From Cryobacterium fucosi (lineage in GTDB: Bacteria; Actinomycetota; Actinomycetes; Actinomycetales; Microbacteriaceae), in assembly GCF_004403515.1 (NCBI RefSeq), contig NZ_SOHH01000053.1, positions 27,150-91,149 of the forward strand: DNA of 64,000 nucleotides, in the 5' to 3' direction. Shown piece after piece: positions 18,289 through 27,910 of this stretch. Each line of letters opens with the position of its first letter. The first letter of the stretch is position 1. The notes beneath the pieces were generated by a model, which saw nothing but the letters and a program-made list of their open reading frames with translations, was not told the DNA's origin and searched no databases. The translations under genes were made by a program, and so were the position numbers.

Positions 18289-21200
18289 CTACGGGGTGGG
18301 CACGAAGCGCACGTCAACCCAGTAGTTGTGGCCGACGACCTGGGCCGGGAACCCGGTCGAGTAGCTGTAGGCGCCACCGTTTGCGATCGTGGAGAGCGAA
18401 CCGTTCGTGACCGACGCGGCAAGTCCGCTGAGGTCGATCGCATAGGTCCCGGATGTCGCGTAGTAACTCGCCCGGTACTCCACCCCGGCCTGGATGGGGA
18501 CCGGAGTCGCAAAGGAGAGGTCCTGCCATCCGCTCGCGGTCGCCGAGGCGAAGGTGCCCGTTGCCAGCACCGCCCCCGTTGCGGACCACAATGTACCCTG
18601 GTGGGCGCCCGTGTCGGTCGGGCCTCTGAAGTAGCGGATGCCGGTGATGGTTCCGGTTGTCGACGCCATGAACCGCACGCCCAACTGAACCGACGTGGGG
18701 TCAGCCCAGGACAGTTGTGCCGGCGTACTCGTCGAGGAGAAGATCGACACCCCGGGGAGAGGTGGCGGCGGCGGGGGAGGCGGAGTCACCGCGTACACCA
18801 GATCGACGAAGTAGTTGGTGGCGTTCCAGGAGTAGCTGGGGAACCCGCCGGCAGCGCCGTACAGGTACCGGCCGTTTCCGCTCGCCGGCGCCGTGAGCGG
18901 ACCGCTGGTCTTGGCCTGGCTGAAGTACGCCGGGGTGGAGGAATATCGTCCCTGCGGAGCCAGATAGGACACGATGTAGCTCTGGCCGGCGGACAGGGCG
19001 AGCGGGGTGCTGAGCTGCGCGGTCTGCCATCCGCTGGCCGTTTCATTGGCGAAGGTCACGGTCGCCAATCGCACGCCCGCCGACGACCATACCGACCCGG
19101 TGTGAGTGCCATTGTTGCCGGCCCCCTTGAAGAACCGGATCGCGGACACCGTGCCGGCCTGCGACGGAGTGAAGGAGACACCCAGTTCCACGGCGGAGGT
19201 GTCGCCGGTGGCAGAGAGCGAGGTGGGTATGTCGCTGCCGAACAGACTGTACGAGGTGGTTTGTCCTGCCGCCGCAGCGATAGTGAATGACCAGGCCTGG
19301 TTGGCGAGCGTGACCCCCAGGGTCGAGACCACGTTGCTCAGGCTGACGTTCACCGTCGCTCCGTTCGGGAGTGCCTGGGTCGGGGTGAGCGTGATCGTCG
19401 TGCCGTCACCGGACAGGGCGGTCGATCCCGCTATCGGCGCACCGGCGCTCGTCGCGGTCAGGGAATACCCGGGCTTGACCGCAGTGGAAAGCTGGGCGGC
19501 GATCACCGTACCCGGTGCCACGTCCAGCGCTCCGGCGGCCGGCGTCAGGCTGACTACCGTGATCGGGTCAGGGGTGCGATTGAAGATGACGTCGACGAGG
19601 TAGCTGGTCGAGGACCGCGAGGACGGGAAGGCATCCGCGTAGACGTACGAACCGGTATTGGCGCCGGCGCTGAGCGGGCCCTTGGTGATGCCCGACCCGC
19701 TGAAGACCCCGGGCGATGCCGAATACGTTCCAAGCGGACTGCGGTAGGAAGCGATGTAGTCGGTGCCCGGTGTGATGGCCACCGGGGTGCCGAAGTTCAC
19801 GGTCTGCCAACCGGAGGTGGATTCGTTTGCGAACGTTGCCGTTGCCAGCTGGGTTCCTCCGGCGGTCCAGAGCGTCCCGGTGTGAGTGCCGGTGTTGCCC
19901 GCGCTCTTGTAGAACCGAACGCCTGAAATCGTGCCGGCGACGGTGCTCGAGAAGCGGACGCCGAGGGTCAGCATGGCGTTGTCGGAAACCTGCAGGAGCG
20001 TCGGAACCGTGGCGTCATCGAAGAGGCCGCACGGGCAGATGCCATCGGCCGCAGGTGGGCGCACGGTCGTGAACGCCCAGGCTCCGCCGGATGCCAGTGA
20101 CAGCCCAGTGGTGTCCTTGGCCTTCAGGGTGACGGAGTAGGTGACGAACCCGTTGAGAGCGGTCGACGGCGCGAAGGTGGCCGTTCGGGTGGCGGCGGCG
20201 TAGCTTGTGCTGCCGGCCACGGCTGCGCCCAGCTGATCGACGAGCGTGAAGCTGATCGAAGCCGGGTCGGGGTCCTTGGAGAGCACCGCGCTGATGGTGG
20301 TGTTCGTCGGCACGCTGGACGAGCCGGGCAACGGCGCCTGGCCGGTGGCAACCAGCGGTGAGTTGTCGGTGGGGTCGAAGATGGCGTCGACGAAGTAGTT
20401 GCCCTGCCGGTAGCTGTCGACGGGGAATGACCCGTTGGTGCTGTACACGCCGGCGGGCGCGGTGCCGAATCCGCCGGCGACGCCGAGTGGAGCACTGGTG
20501 ACTCCACGGTAGGACCAGTAGTACGTCGCCGCCGCATAGCGGCCCTTCGGCGCCGAGTAGGACACCGTGTAGGTTGTACCGGTGGTCACCCGCACCGCCG
20601 ACGCGAAGGTCGCCGTCTGCCACCCGGAGGCACTCTCGTTCCCGAAGGTCACCGTTGCCAGGCGCACGCCGGTCGAACTCCACAGGGACCCCGTGTGGGT
20701 TCCGGTGTTCGCCAGGCTCTTGTAGAAGCGCACCCCGGTGATGAAACCGTTCTGGGTCGGTGTGAAGCGCAGCCCCAGCTCAACCGCCGACGCATCGCCG
20801 GAATCCGGCAGGGAAGGAATCTGGGCTCCGAAGACGGAGTACGGCCCGGTGCTCGTGATCCCGACGATCACCGGAGTGGCCGGCCGGTTCAGGCTGTCGT
20901 CAATCGCGCGCACCCGGATGCTCTGCGCGCCGACACCGCGCTGGAGGTAGGTGTACGACCAGGCCGTGGTGCCGGTCGCCGGGTGCCAGCTGACACCGGC
21001 GTCGGTCGAGACCTCGACTCCGGCGACGACACCACCGCCGGCATCCGCGGCCGTGCCGGACACGGTCACGGAGGCCCCATTGGGCACGGAGGATCCGGCT
21101 GCCGGCGAGGTCACGGTGACCGTGGGCGCCGTCGTGTCCGTGCTCGCGGTCGTCGCGATGAGGCCGCTGGAAAGGGTGGCCGGCTGCGCGCCCATGTCGG

Positions 21201-22782
21201 CGAGCAGGTTGACCTGCGCCTGCTGCATCCGCAGGTCCGCCGGCGCACCCGCGCCATCGTGGGTCTGGTCGAGCCCCCAGGTCCACTGGATGCTGCCCGC
21301 GGAGAACACGAGAGCGCCGCTGTCGGCCCGGTACATCGTCAGGTGGTGCGTCGTTGTGCCCGCGGCGACGGTGTTGCCGAAGTCCTGGAGATATTCGGGC
21401 GAGGCGCCCACGGTGGTCGACAGCCTGATCTGGCCGGCGGGCCGGAATCCGTTGTCGAGGTCTTCATTGGATTCGTAGCCGACCGTGTGCGGGGCGAGCG
21501 CGGCGGTCGTTCCGGCGGCGAGTGACGTCAGACTGGTGTTGCGCCACAGGCGGGTCTTGCCCTCCGCTGCCGACACGGTCACCGGCAAGTCGGTGAAGTT
21601 CGACTGGTAGAGCGTGCCGCTCACGGCGTTCTCCGGGAGGCCGGCCCCGTTGGCCTGGGACGCGAACCGGGGGTCGCGCCAGGTTCCGGTCCACTGCGGC
21701 GACGGGTCGATCTTGGCGGAGGACCTGGTTTCCTTGTAGCTGACCAGAGTGCGATAGGCCACGGCGCCGACGGCCGACGGTTCGTATCGGATCCGCCAGT
21801 AGGCCTCGTTGCCGGTGAGGAACTGCAGGTTCACCCCGGCATCCCGCGCGGCCTCGATGTTGGCCCGCTGCGCGCCCGACCAATACTCGTCGTGCCCGAC
21901 CGAGAGGAAGATCTTGTGGTTGAGCAGCGCCGAGCCGAATCGGTCGGTGTCGACGTCACTGAAGTAGGACACGTCGTAGCCGTTCCTCTCCATGAATCGC
22001 ACCAGCGGGTATTCGGCGCTGAAGTAGAAGTCGCGGGCGGTGACGCCGCCGCGCGTGGCGAACGGGCGGTTGTAGCTGACCTTGTAGGCTCGGCCGACAG
22101 CGCCGCCCTGGTACAGGCTTGAGCCGCCGTAGGTGTTGTATGCCTGCCAGGTCGTGTCGGAGGTCTGGAACAGCACGGCGGAGCGGCTGGCCGAATTGCG
22201 CACGACGAAGGTGATGTGGCTCTGCCCGCCGGTGTCGGTGCGGGTGAGCAAGGCCACGTAGACTCCGGAAACCGCGTCGGCCGGGACCGGCCACGATGCG
22301 GACACCGCCCAGTTGCCGCAGTCGTACAGTCCGGTCGGACCGTCCTCCATGCAGGCGGGCTGGGTCTGGGGCAGCGCAACAGACGGGCTGACGGTGGCGA
22401 CCTTACGCGCGCCAAGCCCCTGGTACCAGCCGGTCCGATAGATGTCGACCGTGTAGGCGCGCGCCGGGGTGAGCACCTTGAAATCGACCCTCGTGCCGAC
22501 GTTCACACTGATGTCGGTCGAGAATCCCTGGATCGTCGAATCGCCCGACCCGGCGATGTCCCACACTGTGGGACTGGTGCCGGGCAGCGCGTTCTCGCAG
22601 ACGATGGGATTGGCGGCAGCGCCGCATCCAATTGCGGCCATCGCCGGCGACGAACCGGGAAAGACCGCGGAGACGAGGACCACGGCCATCATCATTGCGC
22701 CAGCGGTGAAGCGACTCCGCCGTTCGGCCGGCGTTCGGGGCGCCAGCATTTCGTGGAAAAAACCACTTTTCAAGGTCGACAC
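18289..22782 (-). CDS. Giant secreted protein: dimethylformamidase-like domain plus four DUF4082
   Basis: The chosen GTG start at 22782 follows GGGAG by 5 nt and gives 1497 residues with a signal peptide (cleavage after PAMAA). Domains in order: an N,N-dimethylformamidase beta-subunit-like C-terminal domain at about 55-540 (TGWYQGLGARKVATV, VGHDEYWS, FLTGNEAYWR); an Ig-like domain with APTVTVTSPAAGSSV at about 550-640; four DUF4082 units at about 643-804, 911-1072, 1176-1334 and 1342-1497, each with GTHTGxLW, SGWQ and a final YFVDxxF; and two Big_5-like Ig domains between units 1-2 and 2-3. A polyproline stretch precedes the last unit. The enzymatic role of the first domain in such secreted proteins is unknown; surface carbohydrate binding or processing is inferred from the next-door glycan operon. 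Codon use looks native. Confidence 0.85.
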   Translation of the reverse strand: MSTLKSGFFHEMLAPRTPAERRSRFTAGAMMMAVVLVSAVFPGSSPAMAAIGCGAAANPIVCENALPGTSPTVWDIAGSGDSTIQGFSTDISVNVGTRVDFKVLTPARAYTVDIYRTGWYQGLGARKVATVSPSVALPQTQPACMEDGPTGLYDCGNWAVSASWPVPADAVSGVYVALLTRTDTGGQSHITFVVRNSASRSAVLFQTSDTTWQAYNTYGGSSLYQGGAVGRAYKVSYNRPFATRGGVTARDFYFSAEYPLVRFMERNGYDVSYFSDVDTDRFGSALLNHKIFLSVGHDEYWSGAQRANIEAARDAGVNLQFLTGNEAYWRIRYEPSAVGAVAYRTLVSYKETRSSAKIDPSPQWTGTWRDPRFASQANGAGLPENAVSGTLYQSNFTDLPVTVSAAEGKTRLWRNTSLTSLAAGTTAALAPHTVGYESNEDLDNGFRPAGQIRLSTTVGASPEYLQDFGNTVAAGTTTHHLTMYRADSGALVFSAGSIQWTWGLDQTHDGAGAPADLRMQQAQVNLLADMGAQPATLSSGLIATTASTDTTAPTVTVTSPAAGSSVPNGASVTVSGTAADAGGGVVAGVEVSTDAGVSWHPATGTTAWSYTYLQRGVGAQSIRVRAIDDSLNRPATPVIVGITSTGPYSVFGAQIPSLPDSGDASAVELGLRFTPTQNGFITGVRFYKSLANTGTHTGSLWSSTGVRLATVTFGNESASGWQTATFASAVRVTTGTTYTVSYSAPKGRYAAATYYWSYRGVTSAPLGVAGGFGTAPAGVYSTNGSFPVDSYRQGNYFVDAIFDPTDNSPLVATGQAPLPGSSSVPTNTTISAVLSKDPDPASISFTLVDQLGAAVAGSTSYAAATRTATFAPSTALNGFVTYSVTLKAKDTTGLSLASGGAWAFTTVRPPAADGICPCGLFDDATVPTLLQVSDNAMLTLGVRFSSTVAGTISGVRFYKSAGNTGTHTGTLWTAGGTQLATATFANESTSGWQTVNFGTPVAITPGTDYIASYRSPLGTYSASPGVFSGSGITKGPLSAGANTGSYVYADAFPSSRSSTSYLVDVIFNRTPDPITVVSLTPAAGALDVAPGTVIAAQLSTAVKPGYSLTATSAGAPIAGSTALSGDGTTITLTPTQALPNGATVNVSLSNVVSTLGVTLANQAWSFTIAAAAGQTTSYSLFGSDIPTSLSATGDTSAVELGVSFTPSQAGTVSAIRFFKGAGNNGTHTGSVWSSAGVRLATVTFANETASGWQTAQLSTPLALSAGQSYIVSYLAPQGRYSSTPAYFSQAKTSGPLTAPASGNGRYLYGAAGGFPSYSWNATNYFVDLVYAVTPPPPPPPPLPGVSIFSSTSTPAQLSWADPTSVQLGVRFMASTTGTITGIRYFRGPTDTGAHQGTLWSATGAVLATGTFASATASGWQDLSFATPVPIQAGVEYRASYYATSGTYAIDLSGLAASVTNGSLSTIANGGAYSYSTGFPAQVVGHNYWVDVRFVPTP

Positions 22783-23053
22783 ACGTGCTCCCAGACATCC
22801 CGGGTGGCTGTGGCCGTTCGGGTAACGACCGCCGTTGCTGGACTCCGTCGGGGTAGCTAGGCGAAGTGGATGCCGATCCAGCAGGTGTTCGCGGAAACCG
22901 ACGGAGGGTAAGTGCCGACGGGGAGGTGAGATCCGCTCACAGAAAAGACAATGCCATAGGTCAGGGATGCCCGCAGACCCCCGTTCGGGGGTGAATCGGG
23001 GGCAACAGGCGCGGCGGAGCACGCCGACTCAGCGGCCAACCCTCCGAACGGTC

Positions 23054-23938
23054 CTAGAGCTCGGCGTCCCCGGGGGCGAAGGTGTCGCAGGCCCCTGCGC
23101 CCTGTTCGAAGCCGGTGCCGAACCAGCGCTGGCGCTGCTCACTGGAGCCGTGGGTCCAGCCCTCGGGGTTCACCTGGCCCTGGGTCGCCGCCTGGATGCG
23201 GTCGTCCCCGACGGCGGAGGCCGCGCTCAAGGCATCCCGGATCTGAGCCTGGGTGATCGGTTTGAGGAAGGTGACCCCGTTTTCGTCCGTGATCGTGGTG
23301 GCCGCGCCGGTCCAGGCGCCGGCGAAACAGTCGGCCTGAAGCTCGACTCGCACCGAGTTGGAGGCGGCCCCGGTCTGGCCGTCCTGCGACTGGGCCAGCA
23401 CGCCGGTCAGGTTCTGCACGTGGTGCCCCCACTCGTGGGCGATCACGTACATTTCGGCGAGCGGCCCGCCTGAGGAGCCGAACCGGGTGCGCAGGTCGTC
23501 GAAGAATGCGGTGTCGAGGTAGATGGTCGCATCCGACGGGCAGTAGAACGGGCCGGTGGCGGCGGATGCGGCGCCACAGCCGGTCCCGGTGCTGTCGGTG
23601 AACAGGGCGACCGGCTGCGGCTGCTGGTAGTCGACCCCGAGCCGGGGAAGTTCCTCGGCCCAGTAGGTGTCGAGAGAGGCGGCGGCCCCCTTCATCCGGC
23701 ATTCCACGTCGGCGTTCGCCTGCGCGCCGGTCGTGCACTCAGCAAGGTTGGAGACGCTTCCCGACTCGGCGGCAGGCTGGCCGCCGCCGGCGAGGCCGGA
23801 CAGGTCGACGCCGAGAAACTGGGAGAGCAGAAACAGGGCGATCACGCCCAGCCCGCCGCCGCCCACGGCGATCCCCGTGTTCCGGCCCCGCTTGCTGACC
23901 CGGCCGCCGCCGATGTTCGCGTTGTCGTTGAACGTCAT
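23054..23938 (-). CDS. YpfJ-type neutral zinc metallopeptidase
   Basis: The 294-residue protein belongs to the neutral zinc metallopeptidase family PF04228. It has one N-terminal membrane anchor (VIALFLLSQFLGV, about residues 32-45), a linker, and an extracellular catalytic domain with the zinc motif HEWGHH in VIAHEWGHHVQNL. The downstream family motif LQADCFAGAW supplies the third ligand region, and WTHGSSEQRQRWF is the conserved C-terminal signature. It starts 9 nt after the prolyl aminopeptidase stop and is likely co-transcribed with it. Its natural substrate is unknown. Confidence 0.9.
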   Translation of the reverse strand: MTFNDNANIGGGRVSKRGRNTGIAVGGGGLGVIALFLLSQFLGVDLSGLAGGGQPAAESGSVSNLAECTTGAQANADVECRMKGAAASLDTYWAEELPRLGVDYQQPQPVALFTDSTGTGCGAASAATGPFYCPSDATIYLDTAFFDDLRTRFGSSGGPLAEMYVIAHEWGHHVQNLTGVLAQSQDGQTGAASNSVRVELQADCFAGAWTGAATTITDENGVTFLKPITQAQIRDALSAASAVGDDRIQAATQGQVNPEGWTHGSSEQRQRWFGTGFEQGAGACDTFAPGDAEL

Positions 23939-23947
23939 GAGGAGAAG

Positions 23948-24904
23948 TTACCCTGCGAAGCGGTCTGTCGCCTCGATGATCGCGTCAAGGTTTCCGGGTT
24001 CGTCGAACGAGTGGCCGGCGTCCGGGATCAGGCGGAAGTCCGCCTCCGGCCAGGCCTGGTGCAGCTCCCACGCGGTGAAGGCCGGGGTGCACATGTCGTA
24101 CCGGCCCTGCACGATGACGCCCGGGATGTCTTTCAGCCGGTCGGCGTCGCGAATCAGCTGGTTCGGCTCGAACCAGCCCCGGTTGGTGAAGTAGTGGTTC
24201 TCGATCCGGGCGAACGCGACGGCGAAGGACGGTTCCGTGAACCGGGCGATCGTCTCGGGCTGCTGGAGCAGGGTGATCGTGGACGATTCCCAGGTTGACC
24301 AGGCGACTCCGGCGCGTTCCCGCGCGGCCTGGTCCGGGTCGTGCAGTAGCCGGCCGTAGGCCTCGATCAGGCGTCCCCGCTTGTCGACCGGCACTGGCGC
24401 GATGAAGTCCTCCCAGAGGTCAGGGTAGATCGCGGCGGCGCCGCCCTCGTAAAACCAGTCGAGTTCGACCGGTCGCAGGGTGAAGATTCCGCGCAGCACG
24501 AGCTCGGTGACCCGGTCGGGGTGGGTCTCGGCGTAGGCGAGGGCGAGGGCGCTGCCCCACGAGCCGCCGCAGACCAGCCATCGGTCGATGCCGAGGTGTT
24601 CACGCAGTTTCTCGATGTCGGCGACGAGGTGCCAGGTGGTGTTCGTGGCGAGGTCGGCATCCGCTTCGCTCGCATGCGGCGTGCTCCGGCCGCAGCCGCG
24701 CTGGTCGAACAGCACGATGCGGTACTTCTCGGGGTCGAACACCCGCCGCTGCTTCGGGCTCGAGCCGCCGCCCGGCCCCCCGTGCAGGTACACCGCCGGC
24801 TTGCCTTCCGGGTTGCCGGATGCCTCCCAGTAGACGGCCTGTCCGTCACCGACCTCGAGCATTCCGGTTTCGTAGGGTTCGATCTCTGGGTAGAAGGTGC
24901 GCAT
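23948..24904 (-). CDS. pip: Prolyl aminopeptidase
   Basis: The 318-residue alpha/beta hydrolase of peptidase family S33 removes N-terminal proline from peptides in the cytoplasm. Visible landmarks are the oxyanion region HGGPGGGSSP, DQRGCGRSTPH, the nucleophile motif GGSWGS and the C-terminal acid/base pair regions GRYDMCTP and DAGHSFDEP. Length and motifs fit the S33 prolyl iminopeptidase type well. The 141 nt upstream of its start, up to the response regulator gene, hold no gene. Confidence 0.92.
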   Translation of the reverse strand: MRTFYPEIEPYETGMLEVGDGQAVYWEASGNPEGKPAVYLHGGPGGGSSPKQRRVFDPEKYRIVLFDQRGCGRSTPHASEADADLATNTTWHLVADIEKLREHLGIDRWLVCGGSWGSALALAYAETHPDRVTELVLRGIFTLRPVELDWFYEGGAAAIYPDLWEDFIAPVPVDKRGRLIEAYGRLLHDPDQAARERAGVAWSTWESSTITLLQQPETIARFTEPSFAVAFARIENHYFTNRGWFEPNQLIRDADRLKDIPGVIVQGRYDMCTPAFTAWELHQAWPEADFRLIPDAGHSFDEPGNLDAIIEATDRFAG

Positions 24905-25045
24905 TCCCCGAGCCTATTGGCCGCACCGGGTCGGAGCGAAACCGCGGTGCCGGGTTCGTCGGCGCCGCATCCGCCCCGTCGCCGCGCCTGGATCGGCAGC
25001 CCGCGCCCGCCGGCGCGAGCGCGCCGTGCGGAACCGGGCGCGGCC

Positions 25046-25705
25046 TCAGCGGCCGACGAGGCCGAGCCGGTAGGCGAGAATGACGACGTGCACTCGATCG
25101 CGCAGCCCCAGCTTCGCCAGGATGCGCCCGACGTGGGTCTTCACGGTCGACTCGGAGAGGAAGAACCGTTCGGCCAGCTCGGGGTTCGACAGTCCCTCCG
25201 CGATCGCCAGGAACACCTCGCGTTCCCGCTCGGTGAGCGCGCCCAGACGGGAGGCGTCGTCGTCGTCCGCGGCCGGCAGTTTCGAGCCGAACAGCTCGAG
25301 CATGCGCCGGGTCACCCGGGAGGAGACCGATGCGTCGCCGGAGGCGACCGCGCGGATGGCCGCCGTCAGCTCGTTCGGCTGCGCGTCCTTGAGGAGGAAC
25401 CCGCGCGCGCCCGCGCGCAGGCCGCCGAAGGCGTACTCGTCGAGGTCGAAGGTGGTGAGGATGATGATCCTGCTCTCCGGGCGGGCCGCGGTGATCTGCC
25501 GGGTGGCCTCGATGCCGTCGATCCCGGGCATCCGCACGTCCATCAGGATGACGTCGGGCCGCACGCTGGCTGCGAGGGCGATCGCCTCCGCGCCGCCGCC
25601 CGCCTCGGCCACGACCGTGAAGTCGTCCTCGGCCTCGAGAACCATCCGGAAACCGGTGCGCAGCAGGGCCTGGTCGTCGACCAGCATGATCCGGGTCTGC
25701 GTCAT
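25046..25705 (-). CDS. NarL/LuxR-type response regulator
   Basis: The 219-residue regulator has a receiver domain with acidic pocket VDDQ and phospho-acceptor Asp56 in VILMDVRMPG. A C-terminal LuxR helix-turn-helix follows (LTEREREVFLAIAEGLSN and STVKTHVGRILAKLGLRDR). ATG at 25705 overlaps the histidine kinase stop by 4 nt and is preferred to an upstream in-frame ATG inside the kinase gene. It is the last gene of the transporter-kinase-regulator operon and probably controls that ABC transporter. Confidence 0.92.
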   Translation of the reverse strand: MTQTRIMLVDDQALLRTGFRMVLEAEDDFTVVAEAGGGAEAIALAASVRPDVILMDVRMPGIDGIEATRQITAARPESRIIILTTFDLDEYAFGGLRAGARGFLLKDAQPNELTAAIRAVASGDASVSSRVTRRMLELFGSKLPAADDDDASRLGALTEREREVFLAIAEGLSNPELAERFFLSESTVKTHVGRILAKLGLRDRVHVVILAYRLGLVGR

Positions 25706-27030
25706 TTGTCTGTCTCCGGTTCGTCCACGTCCATCACGGCCCGCACCTGCCACCCACCGCCGGGGATCATCACCCCGGCCTCCAGCGTTCCACCGTAGAG
25801 CGCGGCGCGCTCGCGCAGCCCGATCAGGCCCCGGCCGGGTCGCTGGGCCGGGCCCTCGACCCGGCGCCGGCCGTTGTCGGCGACGACGACCTCGACCCGG
25901 CCGGGCGCCGACGCCAGGCGCACCGAGACGAGTGTGGGTTCGGCGGCGTAGCGCAGAGCATTGGTCAGGGACTCCTGCACGATCCGATAGAGCGTGAGCT
26001 GCAGGCCGGAGTTGGCCGGGATCCGACCACTGATTTCCAGGCGGGCCGGGAGCCCGGCTGAACGGAACGAGTCGACCAGGTCGACCAGCTGGTCGGCTCC
26101 TGGCTGGGGGTTCAGGGGCGCATCCGCTGACGCCGTGTCGTCTGAGCCTGGGCCGTTCGGGCCGTCGTGATCAGCCGGGTTTTCCGGGTCTGCCGGGTCT
26201 TCGGCCAGCACCCCGAGCAGGCGGCGCATCTCGGTCATCGAACTCCGGCCGGTGGCCGCGACCTCGCGCATCGCGGCCCTGGACCGCACCGGGTCCTTGT
26301 CCAGCAGCGCGTCGGCGCCGTCGGCGAGCGCGACCATGACCGAGAGGCTGTGCGCGACGATGTCATGCATCTCCCGGGCGATCCGCCCCCGTTCGGTGAT
26401 CCGGGCCAGCTGGGCCTGCTGGTCGCGCTCTCTGGCGAGCTGGGCGGCCAGGTCGACCAGGGCCGCGACGTAGCGCTTGCGGTCGCCGATCGTGACGCCG
26501 AGGAGGGTTGACGCGAGCATGAGGATCGCGTACTGGCCGGCCACGCTGGGCCAGGCCGCATAGGTGGCGCCGTCGGCGAGGTACGCGCCGAGCGCCGCGA
26601 CGCCGACGGCGGCGATCAGCCCGACCCAGGCGCTCCGCACGCCGCGGTAGACCGCCACCGCGTACAGCGCGATCAGGACGGGCACCGTGTCACCCTGCCC
26701 CTGGCTCGGGAACGACGCGAGCAGCCCGGCGCACGCGACCCCGAGCACGAGCAGCGGGGCGTGCCGGCGGAAGAGTAACGCGGCTGTGAGCACGAAGGTC
26801 ACGACAGCGGTCACGACGACGACGGAGGGCCGGGCCGGGCCGCCGGGCGCCGTCAGGTCGATCAGGACGGTGATCGCCATCGGCACGAAGTACACGGCGG
26901 CGACGAGCGAATCGGCCAGCCACGGATGCCGTGCCCAGAACCGCCGGGCGACGCCGGGTGGTGTCGGCAGGCGCAGTTCACCCCCGGCAGGCCGGGAAGG
27001 CCGTCCGGGGGTGAGCTGCGCGTTTGTCAT
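25702..27030 (-). CDS. NarL-family sensor histidine kinase
   Basis: The 442-residue kinase has about five to six N-terminal membrane spans (residues 40-185). A HisKA_3 dimerisation domain follows, with phospho-acceptor His222 in REMHDIVAHSLSVMV, then a HATPase domain (ESLTNALRYA, VVADNGRRR, GRGLIGLRERAALYGG). Residues about 275-310 form a Pro/Asp/Gly-rich linker between the two, longer than usual. The start lies 10 nt after the ABC permease stop, so the four genes form one unit. The membrane-embedded sensor without an external domain suggests it senses the membrane or the transporter itself. Confidence 0.9.
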   Translation of the reverse strand: MTNAQLTPGRPSRPAGGELRLPTPPGVARRFWARHPWLADSLVAAVYFVPMAITVLIDLTAPGGPARPSVVVVTAVVTFVLTAALLFRRHAPLLVLGVACAGLLASFPSQGQGDTVPVLIALYAVAVYRGVRSAWVGLIAAVGVAALGAYLADGATYAAWPSVAGQYAILMLASTLLGVTIGDRKRYVAALVDLAAQLARERDQQAQLARITERGRIAREMHDIVAHSLSVMVALADGADALLDKDPVRSRAAMREVAATGRSSMTEMRRLLGVLAEDPADPENPADHDGPNGPGSDDTASADAPLNPQPGADQLVDLVDSFRSAGLPARLEISGRIPANSGLQLTLYRIVQESLTNALRYAAEPTLVSVRLASAPGRVEVVVADNGRRRVEGPAQRPGRGLIGLRERAALYGGTLEAGVMIPGGGWQVRAVMDVDEPETDK

Positions 27031-27040
27031 CCTGTGGACT

Positions 27041-27910
27041 CTACGCGTCCCGCCGCTTCAGCAGCACCGCTGCGCCGGCCAGGCCGGCCGCGAGCCAGCC
27101 GAGAACGACGAGCAGGTCGACCCACCATTCGATCGGCACCTGGCTGAACGACATCAGCCCGAACATGTTGATGCCGGCGTTGGAGACCAGGTAGGGCAAC
27201 AGCGAGGTCGCCCAGGCGGCGGGGATCATCTGCAGCACTATCGGCACGAGCAGCACGATGCCGAGGACGACGGCGATGCCGCCGGCGCCGCTGCGCACGA
27301 TCGTCCCGATTCCGAGGGCGAAGACCGCGATCAGGCCCAGGTAGAGGGCCCCGCCGAGCACGGGGAAGAGCACGGCCGGATCGAACAGGCTGGCGTGCAA
27401 CCCCTTGCCGGAGAGCACGGCCGAGGAGACCAGGTAGGAGCCGACGGTGCTGACCAGGCCGACCAGGAACGTCGCCACGAACAGCACGGCGGCCTTGGCC
27501 CAGAGCGCGGGCAGCCGGTTCGGCACGGCGGCCAGAGTGGACCGGATCATGCCGGTGGAGTACTCGCCGCTGATGGTCAGCACACCGAGGACCGCGACGA
27601 TCAGCTGCCCGAAGAACACCCCGAAGGTCGAGGCCTGGGCCACGAAAATGGCCTGGTTCGCGGCCGGCACCATCGAGACGTCGGCGCCCTGCAGATCGAG
27701 CGAGCCGGACATGATCGCGGCCAGCCCGAGCGAGAACGCCACGAGCAGCGCGTACGACCAGACGGTCGAACGCACGCTGCGCAGTTTGATCCACTCCGAA
27801 CGGATGAGGCCTGCCGCACTCAGCCGGATGGCCGCCGCGTCCTTCCCGGCGCCGGACGGTGTCGCGGCCGGCGCCGCCTCGGAGGCAGTGGGCAGTGTGG
27901 TCGTGGTCAT
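27041..27910 (-). CDS. ABC-2 type transporter permease
   Basis: The 289-residue membrane protein has six predicted spans and begins with a 30-residue Ala/Thr-rich lead. The segment RSEWIKLRSVRSTVWSYALL before the first span is typical of ABC-2 permeases encoded beside a DrrA-like ATPase. The ATG at 27910 overlaps the ATPase stop by 4 nt; a much longer reading frame upstream is only the ATPase gene read out of frame. It probably exports a hydrophobic compound or antibiotic. Substrate unknown. Confidence 0.87.
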   Translation of the reverse strand: MTTTTLPTASEAAPAATPSGAGKDAAAIRLSAAGLIRSEWIKLRSVRSTVWSYALLVAFSLGLAAIMSGSLDLQGADVSMVPAANQAIFVAQASTFGVFFGQLIVAVLGVLTISGEYSTGMIRSTLAAVPNRLPALWAKAAVLFVATFLVGLVSTVGSYLVSSAVLSGKGLHASLFDPAVLFPVLGGALYLGLIAVFALGIGTIVRSGAGGIAVVLGIVLLVPIVLQMIPAAWATSLLPYLVSNAGINMFGLMSFSQVPIEWWVDLLVVLGWLAAGLAGAAVLLKRRDA

